From Bin94 sp965205005 (GTDB taxonomy: Bacteria; Gemmatimonadota; Gemmatimonadetes; Longimicrobiales; Gaopeijiaceae), in the NCBI GenBank assembly GCA_965205005.1, contig OZ242028.1:4030001-4094000 (forward strand): 64,000 nucleotides of DNA, given 5' to 3'. Below the pieces are notes generated by a model that was not told the DNA's origin, did not search any database, and saw nothing but the letters and a program-made list of their open reading frames with translations. The stretch's first letter is position 1, and each line of letters starts with the position of its first letter. Positions 41,616 through 49,945 of the stretch are shown here, one piece after another. Both the position numbers and the translations under genes were made by a program.

Positions 41616-43424
41616 TCACGACCGGTCGTCGTCGAGTTGCAACACGGCCATGAACGCTTCCTGCGGGATCTCCACCGACCCGACCTGCTTCATCCGCTTC
41701 TTGCCCTCGCGCTGGCGCTCCAGGAGCTTGCGCTTGCGCGTGATGTCGCCTCCGTAGCACTTGGCCGTCACGTTCTTGCGCACCGCCTTGACGGTCTGCC
41801 GGGCGATGACCTGCCCCCCGATCGCGGCCTGCAACGCCACCTCGAACTGCTGCCTGGGGATCAGTTGCTTGAGCTTGCGGACCAGCAGATTGCCGTGGCG
41901 GTACGCGTTGTCGCGGTGGAGGATCACGGAAAAGGCGTCGACCGGTTCGCGGTTGACCAGGATGTCGAGCTTGACCAGATCCCCCGCCCTGTACTCCTGG
42001 AACTCGTAGTCGAGCGCCGCATACCCCTTGGTGCCACCCTTCAGACGGCCGTAGAAGTCGAGCACGATCTCGGCCAGCGGAAGCTCGAAGTCCATTTCCA
42101 CACGGCGGGGATCCAGGTAGCTCATCCCCTTGAACAGGCCCCTGCGCTCGTGGCACAGCTTCTGCACGTTGCCGATGAAGGCCGCAGGCGTGACGATGTG
42201 GGCCCGCACCACCGGCTCCGCGACCGCATCCACAAGTGTGCGGTCCGGGAGATCCGTCGGGTTCTCGATCGACAGGACGGCTCCATCGGCCATCGACACC
42301 CGGTATTTCACGTTCGGCACGGTGGTCACCAGCTTGACGCCGAATTCGCGGTCGAGCCGTTCCTGCACGATCTCCAGGTGAAGGAGCCCGAGAAAGCCGC
42401 ACCGGAAGCCGAAGCCCAGCGCCCTGGAGGTCTCGGGCTCGAACTGCAGCGAGGCGTCGTTGAGCTGCAGGCGCCGCAGCGCCTCCCTGAGCTCCTCGTA
42501 GTCGTCGGCATCGGAGGGATAGAGACCCGCGAACACCATCGGCTTGGCTTCCTGGTAACCGGGAAGCAGGTCGCCGGCGGGGTTTGCGGCGTCGAGCACG
42601 GTGTCTCCCACGCGCGTGTCGGCCACCGCCTTGATCGCGGCCACCAGATACCCGACCTCTCCCGGCCCGACCGACTGCGACGGGACTCGGCCCAGGCACA
42701 GGTGGCCCGTCTCGGTCACCTCGTAGCGCGAGTCGACCGCTCCGAAGGTGATGGACATTCCGGCGCGCAGGGTGCCGTCGAAGACCCGGATGGTGGGCAC
42801 GGCCCCGAGATACTGGTCATAGTACGAGTCGAAGATCAGCGCCCGAAGCGGGGCGTCGGGGTCGCCGCCGGGAGGAGGCACCCGCTCGACTACGGCCTCG
42901 AGTACGTGCTCGATCCCCGATCCCTCCTTGGCCGAGACCGCGAGCACCAGCTCCGGGTCGATTCCCATCAGCTCGGCGACCTCTCCTCGCCGGCGCTCGG
43001 GTTCCGCGCCCGGGAGATCGATCTTGTTGAGGACCGGCACGATTTCGAGGTCGGCGTCCAGGGCCAGAAACAGGTTGGACAGCGTCTGCGCCTGCACCCC
43101 CTGGGTCGCGTCCACGACCAGGATCGCCCCCTCGCAGGCGGCCAGCGAGCGCGACACCTCGTAGGTGAAGTCCACGTGGCCGGGCGTGTCGATGAGGTTG
43201 AACTCGAAGTCGCGGCCGTCGCTCGCCCGGTAGGACATGCGCACCGCATGGAGCTTGATGGTGATTCCGCGCTCCCGCTCGAGCTCGTTGGAGTCCAGCA
43301 CCTGCTCCCGCATCTGGCGGCTGTCGAGGGTGGCCGTGGCTTCCAGGAGCCGGTCCGCCAGCGTGGACTTGCCGTGATCGATGTGGGCGATGATGCAGAA
43401 ATTGCGAATGAGATCGGTGCGCAC
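41616..43424 (-). CDS. lepA: Elongation factor 4 (LepA)
   Basis: Translational GTPase (602 residues) that acts on ribosomes during assembly or stalled elongation. G1 AHIDHGKSTLADRL, G3 DTPGHVDF and G4 NKIDL are present. EF4-specific parts follow: GYLVAAIKAVADTRVGDTV, and the LepA C-terminal domain with GGDITRKRKLLERQREGKKRMKQVG. First gene of the minus-strand series. Its upstream region is the 409-bp gap shared with the TonB receptor gene. Confidence 0.97.
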   Translation of the reverse strand: MRTDLIRNFCIIAHIDHGKSTLADRLLEATATLDSRQMREQVLDSNELERERGITIKLHAVRMSYRASDGRDFEFNLIDTPGHVDFTYEVSRSLAACEGAILVVDATQGVQAQTLSNLFLALDADLEIVPVLNKIDLPGAEPERRRGEVAELMGIDPELVLAVSAKEGSGIEHVLEAVVERVPPPGGDPDAPLRALIFDSYYDQYLGAVPTIRVFDGTLRAGMSITFGAVDSRYEVTETGHLCLGRVPSQSVGPGEVGYLVAAIKAVADTRVGDTVLDAANPAGDLLPGYQEAKPMVFAGLYPSDADDYEELREALRRLQLNDASLQFEPETSRALGFGFRCGFLGLLHLEIVQERLDREFGVKLVTTVPNVKYRVSMADGAVLSIENPTDLPDRTLVDAVAEPVVRAHIVTPAAFIGNVQKLCHERRGLFKGMSYLDPRRVEMDFELPLAEIVLDFYGRLKGGTKGYAALDYEFQEYRAGDLVKLDILVNREPVDAFSVILHRDNAYRHGNLLVRKLKQLIPRQQFEVALQAAIGGQVIARQTVKAVRKNVTAKCYGGDITRKRKLLERQREGKKRMKQVGSVEIPQEAFMAVLQLDDDRS

Positions 43425-43646
43425 GGATCACGGGCCCGGATGCTGGAGTGCGGTGCCGCCCGGGAGTCTTCGCTCAGCCGACCGACGGGCTGCGGGCGTC
43501 GACCCGGAAGGTAACCGGGCCGATTTTGGGCGGTCAATCGGGAACGGCTCCCACCGGGCTGGAGACAGTATGCGGCACAGGTGCCGCGCTGTGCTTTCCG
43601 GAATAGCGCGCCGGCTCTGCGAAATGCGACAGAAACGGACATTCGA

Positions 43647-43675
43647 TGGACAAAACCGGACAGATCGCCTTATGT
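43647..43675 (+). promoter_or_regulatory. Probable promoter for the TonB-dependent receptor gene
   Basis: TGGACA (43647-43652) and TTATGT (43670-43675) are spaced by exactly 17 bp, as in a sigma-70-type promoter. Transcription would begin within the 21-bp repeats that follow and give a leader of about 150 nt before the receptor start. The hexamers are imperfect, so this is a suggestion. Confidence 0.4.
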
Positions 43676-43758
43676 TGCGTCCAACGGGCACGGCCTTGCG
43701 TCCAACGGGCCCGGTGTTGCGTCCAACGGGCACGGCGTTGCGTCCGACGGGCACGGCG
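43675..43758 (+). repeat. Four 21-bp tandem repeats in the receptor gene leader
   Basis: Units beginning TTGCGTCCAACGGGC at 43675, 43696, 43717 and 43738. They differ only at a few positions (one has CCCGGT for CACGGC, the last CCGACG for CCAACG). They are directly adjacent with no spacers. They fill much of the 409-bp gene-free gap 43425-43833; the first 220 bp of the gap show no other feature I can name. Confidence 0.95.
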
Positions 43759-43770
43759 GCTTTTCATTAT

Positions 43771-43812
43771 ATGGGGCATCCCCGCATGTCGTTAATGGGG
43801 CATCCCCGCATG
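43771..43812 (+). repeat. Two 18-bp repeats with GGGG-CAT-CCCC hairpins before the receptor start
   Basis: ATGGGGCATCCCCGCATG occurs at 43771-43788 and, after 6 nt, identically at 43795-43812. Each can form a short GGGG/CCCC stem and includes ATG codons in frame with the receptor. A GAGG Shine-Dalgarno for the real start follows at 43823. Confidence 0.9.
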
Positions 43813-43833
43813 CACCCCAACCGAGGCGGCTTC

Positions 43834-46800
43834 ATGGTCCACTCCGGAAGGTTTTTGCGGTTTTTCTGCCGGGCTCTCTTTCCTGTACTCTGCCACGCGA
43901 CGCTGGCGGTGGCCCCGGGCGCGGCGTCCGCGCAGGAGGCGGGCTCCGTTACCGGAGTCGTTGTCGACGCCGTGAGCGGTCAGCCGATCGAGGCGGTGCA
44001 GATTTCCATTCCCGAGTTGGGCACCGGCGTGCAGTCGCGTGACGGGGGGCGGTTCGTCCTGGTGGGCGTGCCCGCCGGAACGTACGAAGTGCGCGCCGAG
44101 ATCATCGGTCACCTGGCCGCTTCCGAAAGCGTGGTCGTCCCGGCGGACGGCGCCGTGTCCGTCGAATTCCGGCTGCATCCCACCGCTCTCCAGCTGCAGG
44201 AGGTGGTGGTGACCGGTACCGCCTTCGAGGAGTCACCGGTCGACCTGCCCTACTCGGTCACGGTTTCCGGGCGCCGCTCCCTCGCGGAACAGGGGTCCCC
44301 GCAGGCGGTCGACTTCTTCCGGAACCTGAGCTCCAGCGCGGGCGTGCTCGGAGACCGGCAGGGCTGGTACACCACCAGGCCGGCCGCCTCCATGCCCGAA
44401 ACGGCGGCCAGCGTCAATCTCCGGGGCATCGGGCCGTCGCGCACCCTCGTCCTGCTGAACGGCAGCCGGCACGTGTACGTCCCTGTGCGGCTGCAGGGGG
44501 GGCGTTTCGTGGACGTCAACGCGTTCCCGTCGATCGCCCTCGACCGTATCGAGGTTGTGAAGGAAGGCGCGTCCGCGATCTATGGCTCGGACGCCGTGGC
44601 GGGCGTGGCGAACTTCATTACGCGCGGGGACTTCGAGGGCTTCGAGGTGTCGGGGGCCCACGAGTACCTGGCGGACGCGGGCGACACCAACGTGGGGGCC
44701 ATCTGGGGGTCGCGGCTCGCCGAGAGCGCGCATGCGGTCGTGTCGGCCGAGGTGGCGGTTGTGCAGGCGCTGGACCCCAAGGATCGGGATTGGGCACTGC
44801 GAGCCTTCACGTCCGGGGGCGGCGCCTGGTCGTATACGGGCAATCCCGGCGCGTTCCTCTTTCCCAGGCTGAGCGGCGGCGAGACGAAGGAAGAGTTCGT
44901 TGCGGCCCTGGCGGACGCGCAGTTTGGCGGCTGGGGCGGCGTCTTCATCGACCCGCAGTGCACCGCATTCGGCGGCCACCTCGAGGGAGAGACCTGCCGC
45001 TTCCGTTACCAGCCCTGGGACAACCTGATCCAGGCATCCCGGCATATCCGCGTCTTCGGCGAACTCAACGGCGACCTGGGCGACCGGTCACGGTACCACG
45101 TCGAGGCCCTGTGGGCCGAGGCGGCCACGCCGGCCTGGGTGACCACGCCGTCGTTCCCCCCGATCTCGCCGTACAACGGGGCGCAGGTCATCACTCCGGG
45201 GAATCCGGGCAGGCAGGCTTTCTGCCGGAGCTACGCGCAGGCGGCGGGATTCTCGGGTTCCGAGGACTGCCTCGGGGATGACTGGTACTTCTACGGCCGC
45301 CTTGTGGGCAACAGCGGTCCCGGCCGAACTCTGGACCGGCAATCGCGAACCACACGGATCGCCGGCTCATTGGAGCGCGAGATCGAGTCTCTCGGCGGCA
45401 ACCAGGGCACGCTGGAGCTTTCCGCCTCTTATTCGCGCACCACGGGCAACGTGAACCTCCCGGCCGAGTACGCCTACCGGAAGTTCCTCGCATTCCGGGG
45501 CTTCGGAGGCCCGGGCTGCGGAGTCGACGTGGTGCTCGACCCGTCCAGCCCCTCGGGCATGGCCCTGGGCGCGCTGAACGGCGCCGTGGCCGGCCAGGGG
45601 AGCTGCATGTACTACAACCCCTTCAGCAACGCCCACCAGTACTCCGCCCAACCCGGAGCGCGCTACCTGGATCAGGCGAACCCGGACTACATGGCGGGAC
45701 TCGAAAACAGCCCCGCGTTGATCGACTGGATCAACGACGAAGTCGATCTCGACAACGGCGCCAACCTGCTGGTGGCGGATGCCATTCTCAAGGGCTCGCT
45801 TGTGGAGGAGGTAGCCGACTATGCCGTCGGGTATCAGTTCCGCTGGTTCGACGTGGAGTCGGAACCGAACGCGGCGGGCAACCTTGAACTCAACCCCTGT
45901 TCCGTGCCCGGCGACCGGACCTGCCTTGAGAAGGCGGGCGCCTTCACCTTCACGACGGGTCACTACCCCTACCACGCCGCGCAGTCGGTGCACCGCCTTT
46001 TCGTCGAGTCCCAGCTGGCGCTCGGATCCAGAGTCCAGGCCCAGGTGGCCGCCAACTACGAGTTTCACGGGTCCGTGAGCAGCTTCGATCCGAAGCTGGC
46101 GCTGCGGGTGGACCTCGCCGAGCCGCTGGCCTTGCGCGCGTCGCTGCAGACTACGTTCCGCACGCCTTCCGTCGACGACCTCAACGAGGACCGCAGCACT
46201 TCGCTGGAGTACGTCGCCGAAGCGGGCATCTACAAGGCCCTGGACGCCTCCGGCAACCCCGATCTGCAACCGGAGCGTGCGTTCACGTACAACGTGGGAC
46301 TCACCCTCGAGCTCCCGCGCCTGCGCGCGTCGCTGGACTACTGGGACTACGACTTCCGCGATATCATCGACATCATTCCCGCCACCGGCGTCACGCGCCT
46401 GTACGATCTCGGCGGGGGTTCGCGCCAGGCCGTTCAGCAGTTCGTGACCTGTCCCGACGGCCGAGGGACCGGCACATGCCCCACGTCCGCTCTCGAGCGG
46501 ATCGCCGTACGCACCACCAACTGGCCGGGCATCGAGCTGTCGGGCATCGACTGGCATCTCAGTACGCGGTTGCCGATGGCCGAGAGCATCGTCTCCCTCG
46601 GGATGGACGGCACCTTCACCCGGAGATTCTTCGTGCGGGCGCTCGACCTGAACGACGTGGAGGTCTTCCCGGCCCAGGACGCCGCCGGGAAGCTCAACTG
46701 GAACAATCCCATCGCTCCCCCGCTGCCCCAGTGGAAGAGCCGGTTCTCCGCGGGCTACCACTTCGGCGACTACAGCGTGGTCAACTACGTCAACGCGGTC

Positions 46801-47040
46801 TCGGGGTATGCAAACGAGGTGTTCCCGGACACCGAGTTCGCTGAAATCGATCGGTTCGTCACCTGGGACCTGAGCGTGCTGCGGCGGGCTTCCCGCAGAA
46901 CCGACCTGGCGCTCTCCGCGATCAATCTCCTCGACGCCGCTCCACCGCTCGTCAACTGGGAGCAGTCGTACGACGGATTCACGCACAGCCCCAAGGGGCG
47001 GCGCGTCAAGCTGTCGATCACGTACCGAATGGGGAACTGA
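43834..47040 (+). CDS. TonB-dependent outer-membrane receptor with N-terminal carboxypeptidase-regulatory-like domain
   Basis: 1068 residues. Signal peptide (about 1-31, ending GAASAQE). A CarboxypepD_reg-like domain follows (SVTGVVVDAVSGQPIEAVQI ... LVGVPAGTYEVRAEIIG), then the plug (EVVVTGTAF, NLRGIGPSRTLVLLNG, IEVVKEGASAIYGSDAVAGV) and a large beta-barrel with FRTPSVDDLNEDRS and NPDLQPERAFTYNVGL. No SusD partner is adjacent; the ligand is unknown. ATG 43834 has GAGG 7 nt upstream. Cys pairs in the barrel loops (PQCTAFGG, GETCRF, CRSYAQ, EDCLGD) suggest disulfides. Strong leader structures precede the gene. Confidence 0.93.
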   Translation: MVHSGRFLRFFCRALFPVLCHATLAVAPGAASAQEAGSVTGVVVDAVSGQPIEAVQISIPELGTGVQSRDGGRFVLVGVPAGTYEVRAEIIGHLAASESVVVPADGAVSVEFRLHPTALQLQEVVVTGTAFEESPVDLPYSVTVSGRRSLAEQGSPQAVDFFRNLSSSAGVLGDRQGWYTTRPAASMPETAASVNLRGIGPSRTLVLLNGSRHVYVPVRLQGGRFVDVNAFPSIALDRIEVVKEGASAIYGSDAVAGVANFITRGDFEGFEVSGAHEYLADAGDTNVGAIWGSRLAESAHAVVSAEVAVVQALDPKDRDWALRAFTSGGGAWSYTGNPGAFLFPRLSGGETKEEFVAALADAQFGGWGGVFIDPQCTAFGGHLEGETCRFRYQPWDNLIQASRHIRVFGELNGDLGDRSRYHVEALWAEAATPAWVTTPSFPPISPYNGAQVITPGNPGRQAFCRSYAQAAGFSGSEDCLGDDWYFYGRLVGNSGPGRTLDRQSRTTRIAGSLEREIESLGGNQGTLELSASYSRTTGNVNLPAEYAYRKFLAFRGFGGPGCGVDVVLDPSSPSGMALGALNGAVAGQGSCMYYNPFSNAHQYSAQPGARYLDQANPDYMAGLENSPALIDWINDEVDLDNGANLLVADAILKGSLVEEVADYAVGYQFRWFDVESEPNAAGNLELNPCSVPGDRTCLEKAGAFTFTTGHYPYHAAQSVHRLFVESQLALGSRVQAQVAANYEFHGSVSSFDPKLALRVDLAEPLALRASLQTTFRTPSVDDLNEDRSTSLEYVAEAGIYKALDASGNPDLQPERAFTYNVGLTLELPRLRASLDYWDYDFRDIIDIIPATGVTRLYDLGGGSRQAVQQFVTCPDGRGTGTCPTSALERIAVRTTNWPGIELSGIDWHLSTRLPMAESIVSLGMDGTFTRRFFVRALDLNDVEVFPAQDAAGKLNWNNPIAPPLPQWKSRFSAGYHFGDYSVVNYVNAVSGYANEVFPDTEFAEIDRFVTWDLSVLRRASRRTDLALSAINLLDAAPPLVNWEQSYDGFTHSPKGRRVKLSITYRMGN

Positions 47041-47046
47041 CCGGCA

Positions 47047-47065
47047 GCGGGCCCGAGCCGCCCGC
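47047..47065 (+). terminator. Weak hairpin after the receptor gene
   Basis: GCGGGC (47047-47052) and GCCCGC (47060-47065) flank a 7-nt loop 6 nt after the stop codon. It has no T-tract, so it is only a possible terminator or attenuating structure before the DUF58 gene. Confidence 0.25.
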
Positions 47066-47106
47066 CACTTCCGCACACCGTGGCAGCAGTCCACATTCAA
47101 TGGACC

Positions 47107-48036
47107 ATGGCCACCAACGAGACGATCACTCCGCATCGGGACCGCCGCACGGATCTTCTCGATCCGGCGACGCTGGCGCAGCTGGGCGGGATCGACATCA
47201 TCGCGCGGCAGGTCGTGCAGGGCTTTCTGCTGGGTCTGCACCGGTCGCCGAACAGGGGATTCTCCGCCGAGTTCGCCGAGCTTCGCCAGTACCAGCCGGG
47301 AGACGACCTGCGCACCCTCGACTGGCGCATGTTCGCGCGTTCCGACCGCTTCTACGTCAAGCAGTACGAGGAAGAGACGAACCTGCGTGCGTACATGCTG
47401 CTCGACATCAGTGAATCCATGGAGTGGTCCTCGCGGCCGCGCCTCCCCACCAAGCTCTGGTACGCCAAGCACCTGGCCGCCGCGATCTCGCTCATCCTCA
47501 TCCGCCAGGGCGACATCGTCGGCCTGATCGCATTCCACGAGCGGATCGTGCGCCAGACCCGCGCCCGCGGGGGCAAGGTCCACTGGCGCCTGCTCCTCCA
47601 GCACCTGCACTCGCTGGAGGGCGGCGGACGGACGGACTCCGAGTCGGCCCTCAGGAACGTGGCCATGCGGCTCAAGCGGAAGGGGCTGGTGATCCTGATC
47701 TCCGATCTGCTCGTCGACCCCGAGGGGACCGCGAAGGCCCTGATCTACCTGCAGCATACGGGGCACGAGGTGCTGGTATTCCACCTGGTCGATCCGGGGG
47801 AGCGCGACCTGCCGACGACGGGCGAGACCCGGTTCGTGGATCCGGAGACGGGCGAGTCGCTGCAGGTGTCGGTCGCCGACATGCGGCGCCAGTACCGGGA
47901 CGCCGTGGAAGAGGCCGTGGCCGAGTGGTCCACAACCCTGACCAGCCGCCGAATCGCGTATTCGACCATCGGTACCGACGAACCCCTGTCGCGCGCGCTC
48001 AGGTTCTACCTCTGGAAGCGCCAGCGTCTCCCCTGA
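47107..48036 (+). CDS. DUF58 domain protein
   Basis: 309 residues from ATG 47107 (GTG 47080 is an alternative start). The DUF58 core is RGFSAEFAELRQYQPGDDLR followed by TLDWRMFARSDRFYVKQYEE, and the rest has a vWA-like layout with YMLLDISESMEW as an altered MIDAS (D-x-S-x-S). DUF58 proteins normally sit with a MoxR ATPase and Bat proteins in metal- or chaperone-type vWA systems. Here no MoxR is beside it, but a BatA-like gene starts 2 nt after the stop. Confidence 0.9.
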   Translation: MATNETITPHRDRRTDLLDPATLAQLGGIDIIARQVVQGFLLGLHRSPNRGFSAEFAELRQYQPGDDLRTLDWRMFARSDRFYVKQYEEETNLRAYMLLDISESMEWSSRPRLPTKLWYAKHLAAAISLILIRQGDIVGLIAFHERIVRQTRARGGKVHWRLLLQHLHSLEGGGRTDSESALRNVAMRLKRKGLVILISDLLVDPEGTAKALIYLQHTGHEVLVFHLVDPGERDLPTTGETRFVDPETGESLQVSVADMRRQYRDAVEEAVAEWSTTLTSRRIAYSTIGTDEPLSRALRFYLWKRQRLP

Positions 48037-48037
48037 C

Positions 48038-49945
48038 GTGGGCTTCCTCAACCCTCTGTTCCTTCTGGCGGGCGTGGCGGCGCTCGTGCCCGTGATCCTG
48101 CATCTGTTCTACCGGCAGGAAAGCAAGACCTTCACCTTCCCCGCCATCCGGTACCTCCTCAGAACCGAAAAGGACCACGCGCGCCAGATCCGGACGCAGC
48201 AGCTTCTGCTGTTGCTCATGCGGGTGGCGATCATCGTGTTGCTGGTCGTGCTCGGGGCCCGGATTCACTTCCCCGGTCCCGGGGGAAGCCACGACCCGAC
48301 CGCCCTGGCGCTGGTCCTCGACAATTCGCTGAGCACGACGATCATCGACGAGGGACGGCGCCGGCTCGACACCCTGAAGGCCGTCGCGCGACAGAGCGTC
48401 GAAGCAGCGGGTTACGACGACGTCATCTGGGTGGTCCGGGCCGGCAGTCCCTGGGAGGTCGCCGTGCCGGGGGGGATCGAGCAGGCGGCCATCGCGATCG
48501 ACGAAACCGGCCCCAGCCACGCGCACGGCGATCTGAGCAGCGCGATCGGGCGTGCACGCGCGCTCGTCGGACAGAGCAGCCTGCCGCGCCGGGAGGTGCA
48601 CGTGTTCACCGATCTGCAGGCGACGGCCTTCTCCGGGCCTGTGGACGGTGACGACGATATTCCGGTCATCGTGTTCGCGGCGCCCGTCGACGAGGTGGGC
48701 AACCGTGGCATCGAAGGAGTCTCGATCGGCGGTGGCCTTCCCCCCCTGCAGGGGCGGCGTACCGACGCGGCGGTTTCGCTTGCGGGCGGCGCGGCGGGAG
48801 ACACGGTCGGCGTCCGGCTCTACATCGGCGGCCAGGTGCGCGCCGCCGCAACGGCCCCCGCCGGCGCAACCGTTCGCCTGCCCGTCGGCCCCTTCCCTTC
48901 CGGGCGCGTCGACGGTTACGCCGAGATCGATCCGGATCCGCTCACGGGGGACGACCGCCGCTTCTTCTCCTTCACGGTGCGCGACCCCACGCCCGTTGCG
49001 GTCCTGGGCCCTGCGCCGTTCTTTCTCACCGAAGCGCTCGCCGTGCTGCAGGAAAGCGACCGCATCTCGCTCGGCGGTGCTGCCCGCGCCGCGACGCTGA
49101 TCAGTCTCGGCGGCGAAGGACTTGAACGGCGCAGCGCGGCGCAGAGCGTCGTCGTCGTTCCGCTGGCGGACCCGGCGCGCCTGCCCGCCCTGAACCGCCG
49201 GCTGGCCGAGGCGGGCGTGCCGTACCGCTACGAGCCGGGTCCGGACGAAGGAGCGCGCGTCGCGCGAAACGATCTTCCGGTGGACCTGGACGACCTCGAG
49301 ATCCGCCGGTTCTTCCGGGTGGCGCTCCTCGCGTCGGCCGGGGGCGCGAACGCTACCGGCGCCCTGCTCTCCACCGGCGATCCCTGGCTGCTGGCCGGAT
49401 CGGTCCCGACGGGACCCTACATCCTGCTTGCAACCCCCATGGACGAGCAGTCGACCAGCCTGCCGGTCTCGGCGGCCATGATCCCGTTGCTCGAATGGAT
49501 GATCGAGCGCTGGTTCGGCGGCGGGGCGGGACACGAGGCGGTCACGGCCGGGATGGACTTCCGGCCGGCGCCGACGGCCAGCGCCGTTCGCGGTCCCGAC
49601 GGCATCGTGCACCCGGTCGACGGAGACCAGCCCTTCCTGGCGACCGCGGCGGCGGGCATCTACCACGTGCTGGCGGGCGACAGCGTCCTCGAGTCGATCC
49701 CGGTCAACCCGCCGGCGGCGGAGACCGACCTGACACCCGCGTCGCGCGGAGAGGTAAGGCGGACGGTCCCCGGCGTGCACGACATCGTCGACGACGCCGA
49801 CGCGTGGTCGCGGCACATCTTCCGCGCCGGTCGCGGGCCGGAGCCGTGGCGGCCTCTCGCCGCCATCATCCTCGTGCTGCTCGTCCTCGAGACGGCGGTC
49901 GCCGCGTCCCGCGCGGTGCGGACACGGCGCTCCGGCGGTGCATAG
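48038..49945 (+). CDS. BatA-like membrane protein with a vWA-type domain
   Basis: 635 residues. The N-terminus is the BatA (aerotolerance) segment, MGFLNPLFLLAGVAALVPVI, then LHLFYRQESKTFTFPAIRYL and a second helix (about 56-76). A vWA-like domain follows (ALALVLDNSLSTTIIDEGRR; D-N-S-x-S MIDAS). The middle is beta-rich and the C-terminus has one helix (AAIILVLLVLETAVA) before RTRRSGGA. Topology: two N-terminal helices and one at the C-terminus with a large periplasmic part. GTG start 48038; the end overlaps mfd by 8 bp. Confidence 0.85.
   Translation: MGFLNPLFLLAGVAALVPVILHLFYRQESKTFTFPAIRYLLRTEKDHARQIRTQQLLLLLMRVAIIVLLVVLGARIHFPGPGGSHDPTALALVLDNSLSTTIIDEGRRRLDTLKAVARQSVEAAGYDDVIWVVRAGSPWEVAVPGGIEQAAIAIDETGPSHAHGDLSSAIGRARALVGQSSLPRREVHVFTDLQATAFSGPVDGDDDIPVIVFAAPVDEVGNRGIEGVSIGGGLPPLQGRRTDAAVSLAGGAAGDTVGVRLYIGGQVRAAATAPAGATVRLPVGPFPSGRVDGYAEIDPDPLTGDDRRFFSFTVRDPTPVAVLGPAPFFLTEALAVLQESDRISLGGAARAATLISLGGEGLERRSAAQSVVVVPLADPARLPALNRRLAEAGVPYRYEPGPDEGARVARNDLPVDLDDLEIRRFFRVALLASAGGANATGALLSTGDPWLLAGSVPTGPYILLATPMDEQSTSLPVSAAMIPLLEWMIERWFGGGAGHEAVTAGMDFRPAPTASAVRGPDGIVHPVDGDQPFLATAAAGIYHVLAGDSVLESIPVNPPAAETDLTPASRGEVRRTVPGVHDIVDDADAWSRHIFRAGRGPEPWRPLAAIILVLLVLETAVAASRAVRTRRSGGA

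Noticed and set aside
43675..43812. CRISPR array
   Set aside because: The 21-bp and 18-bp repeats have no or very short spacers, and no cas genes exist in the window.
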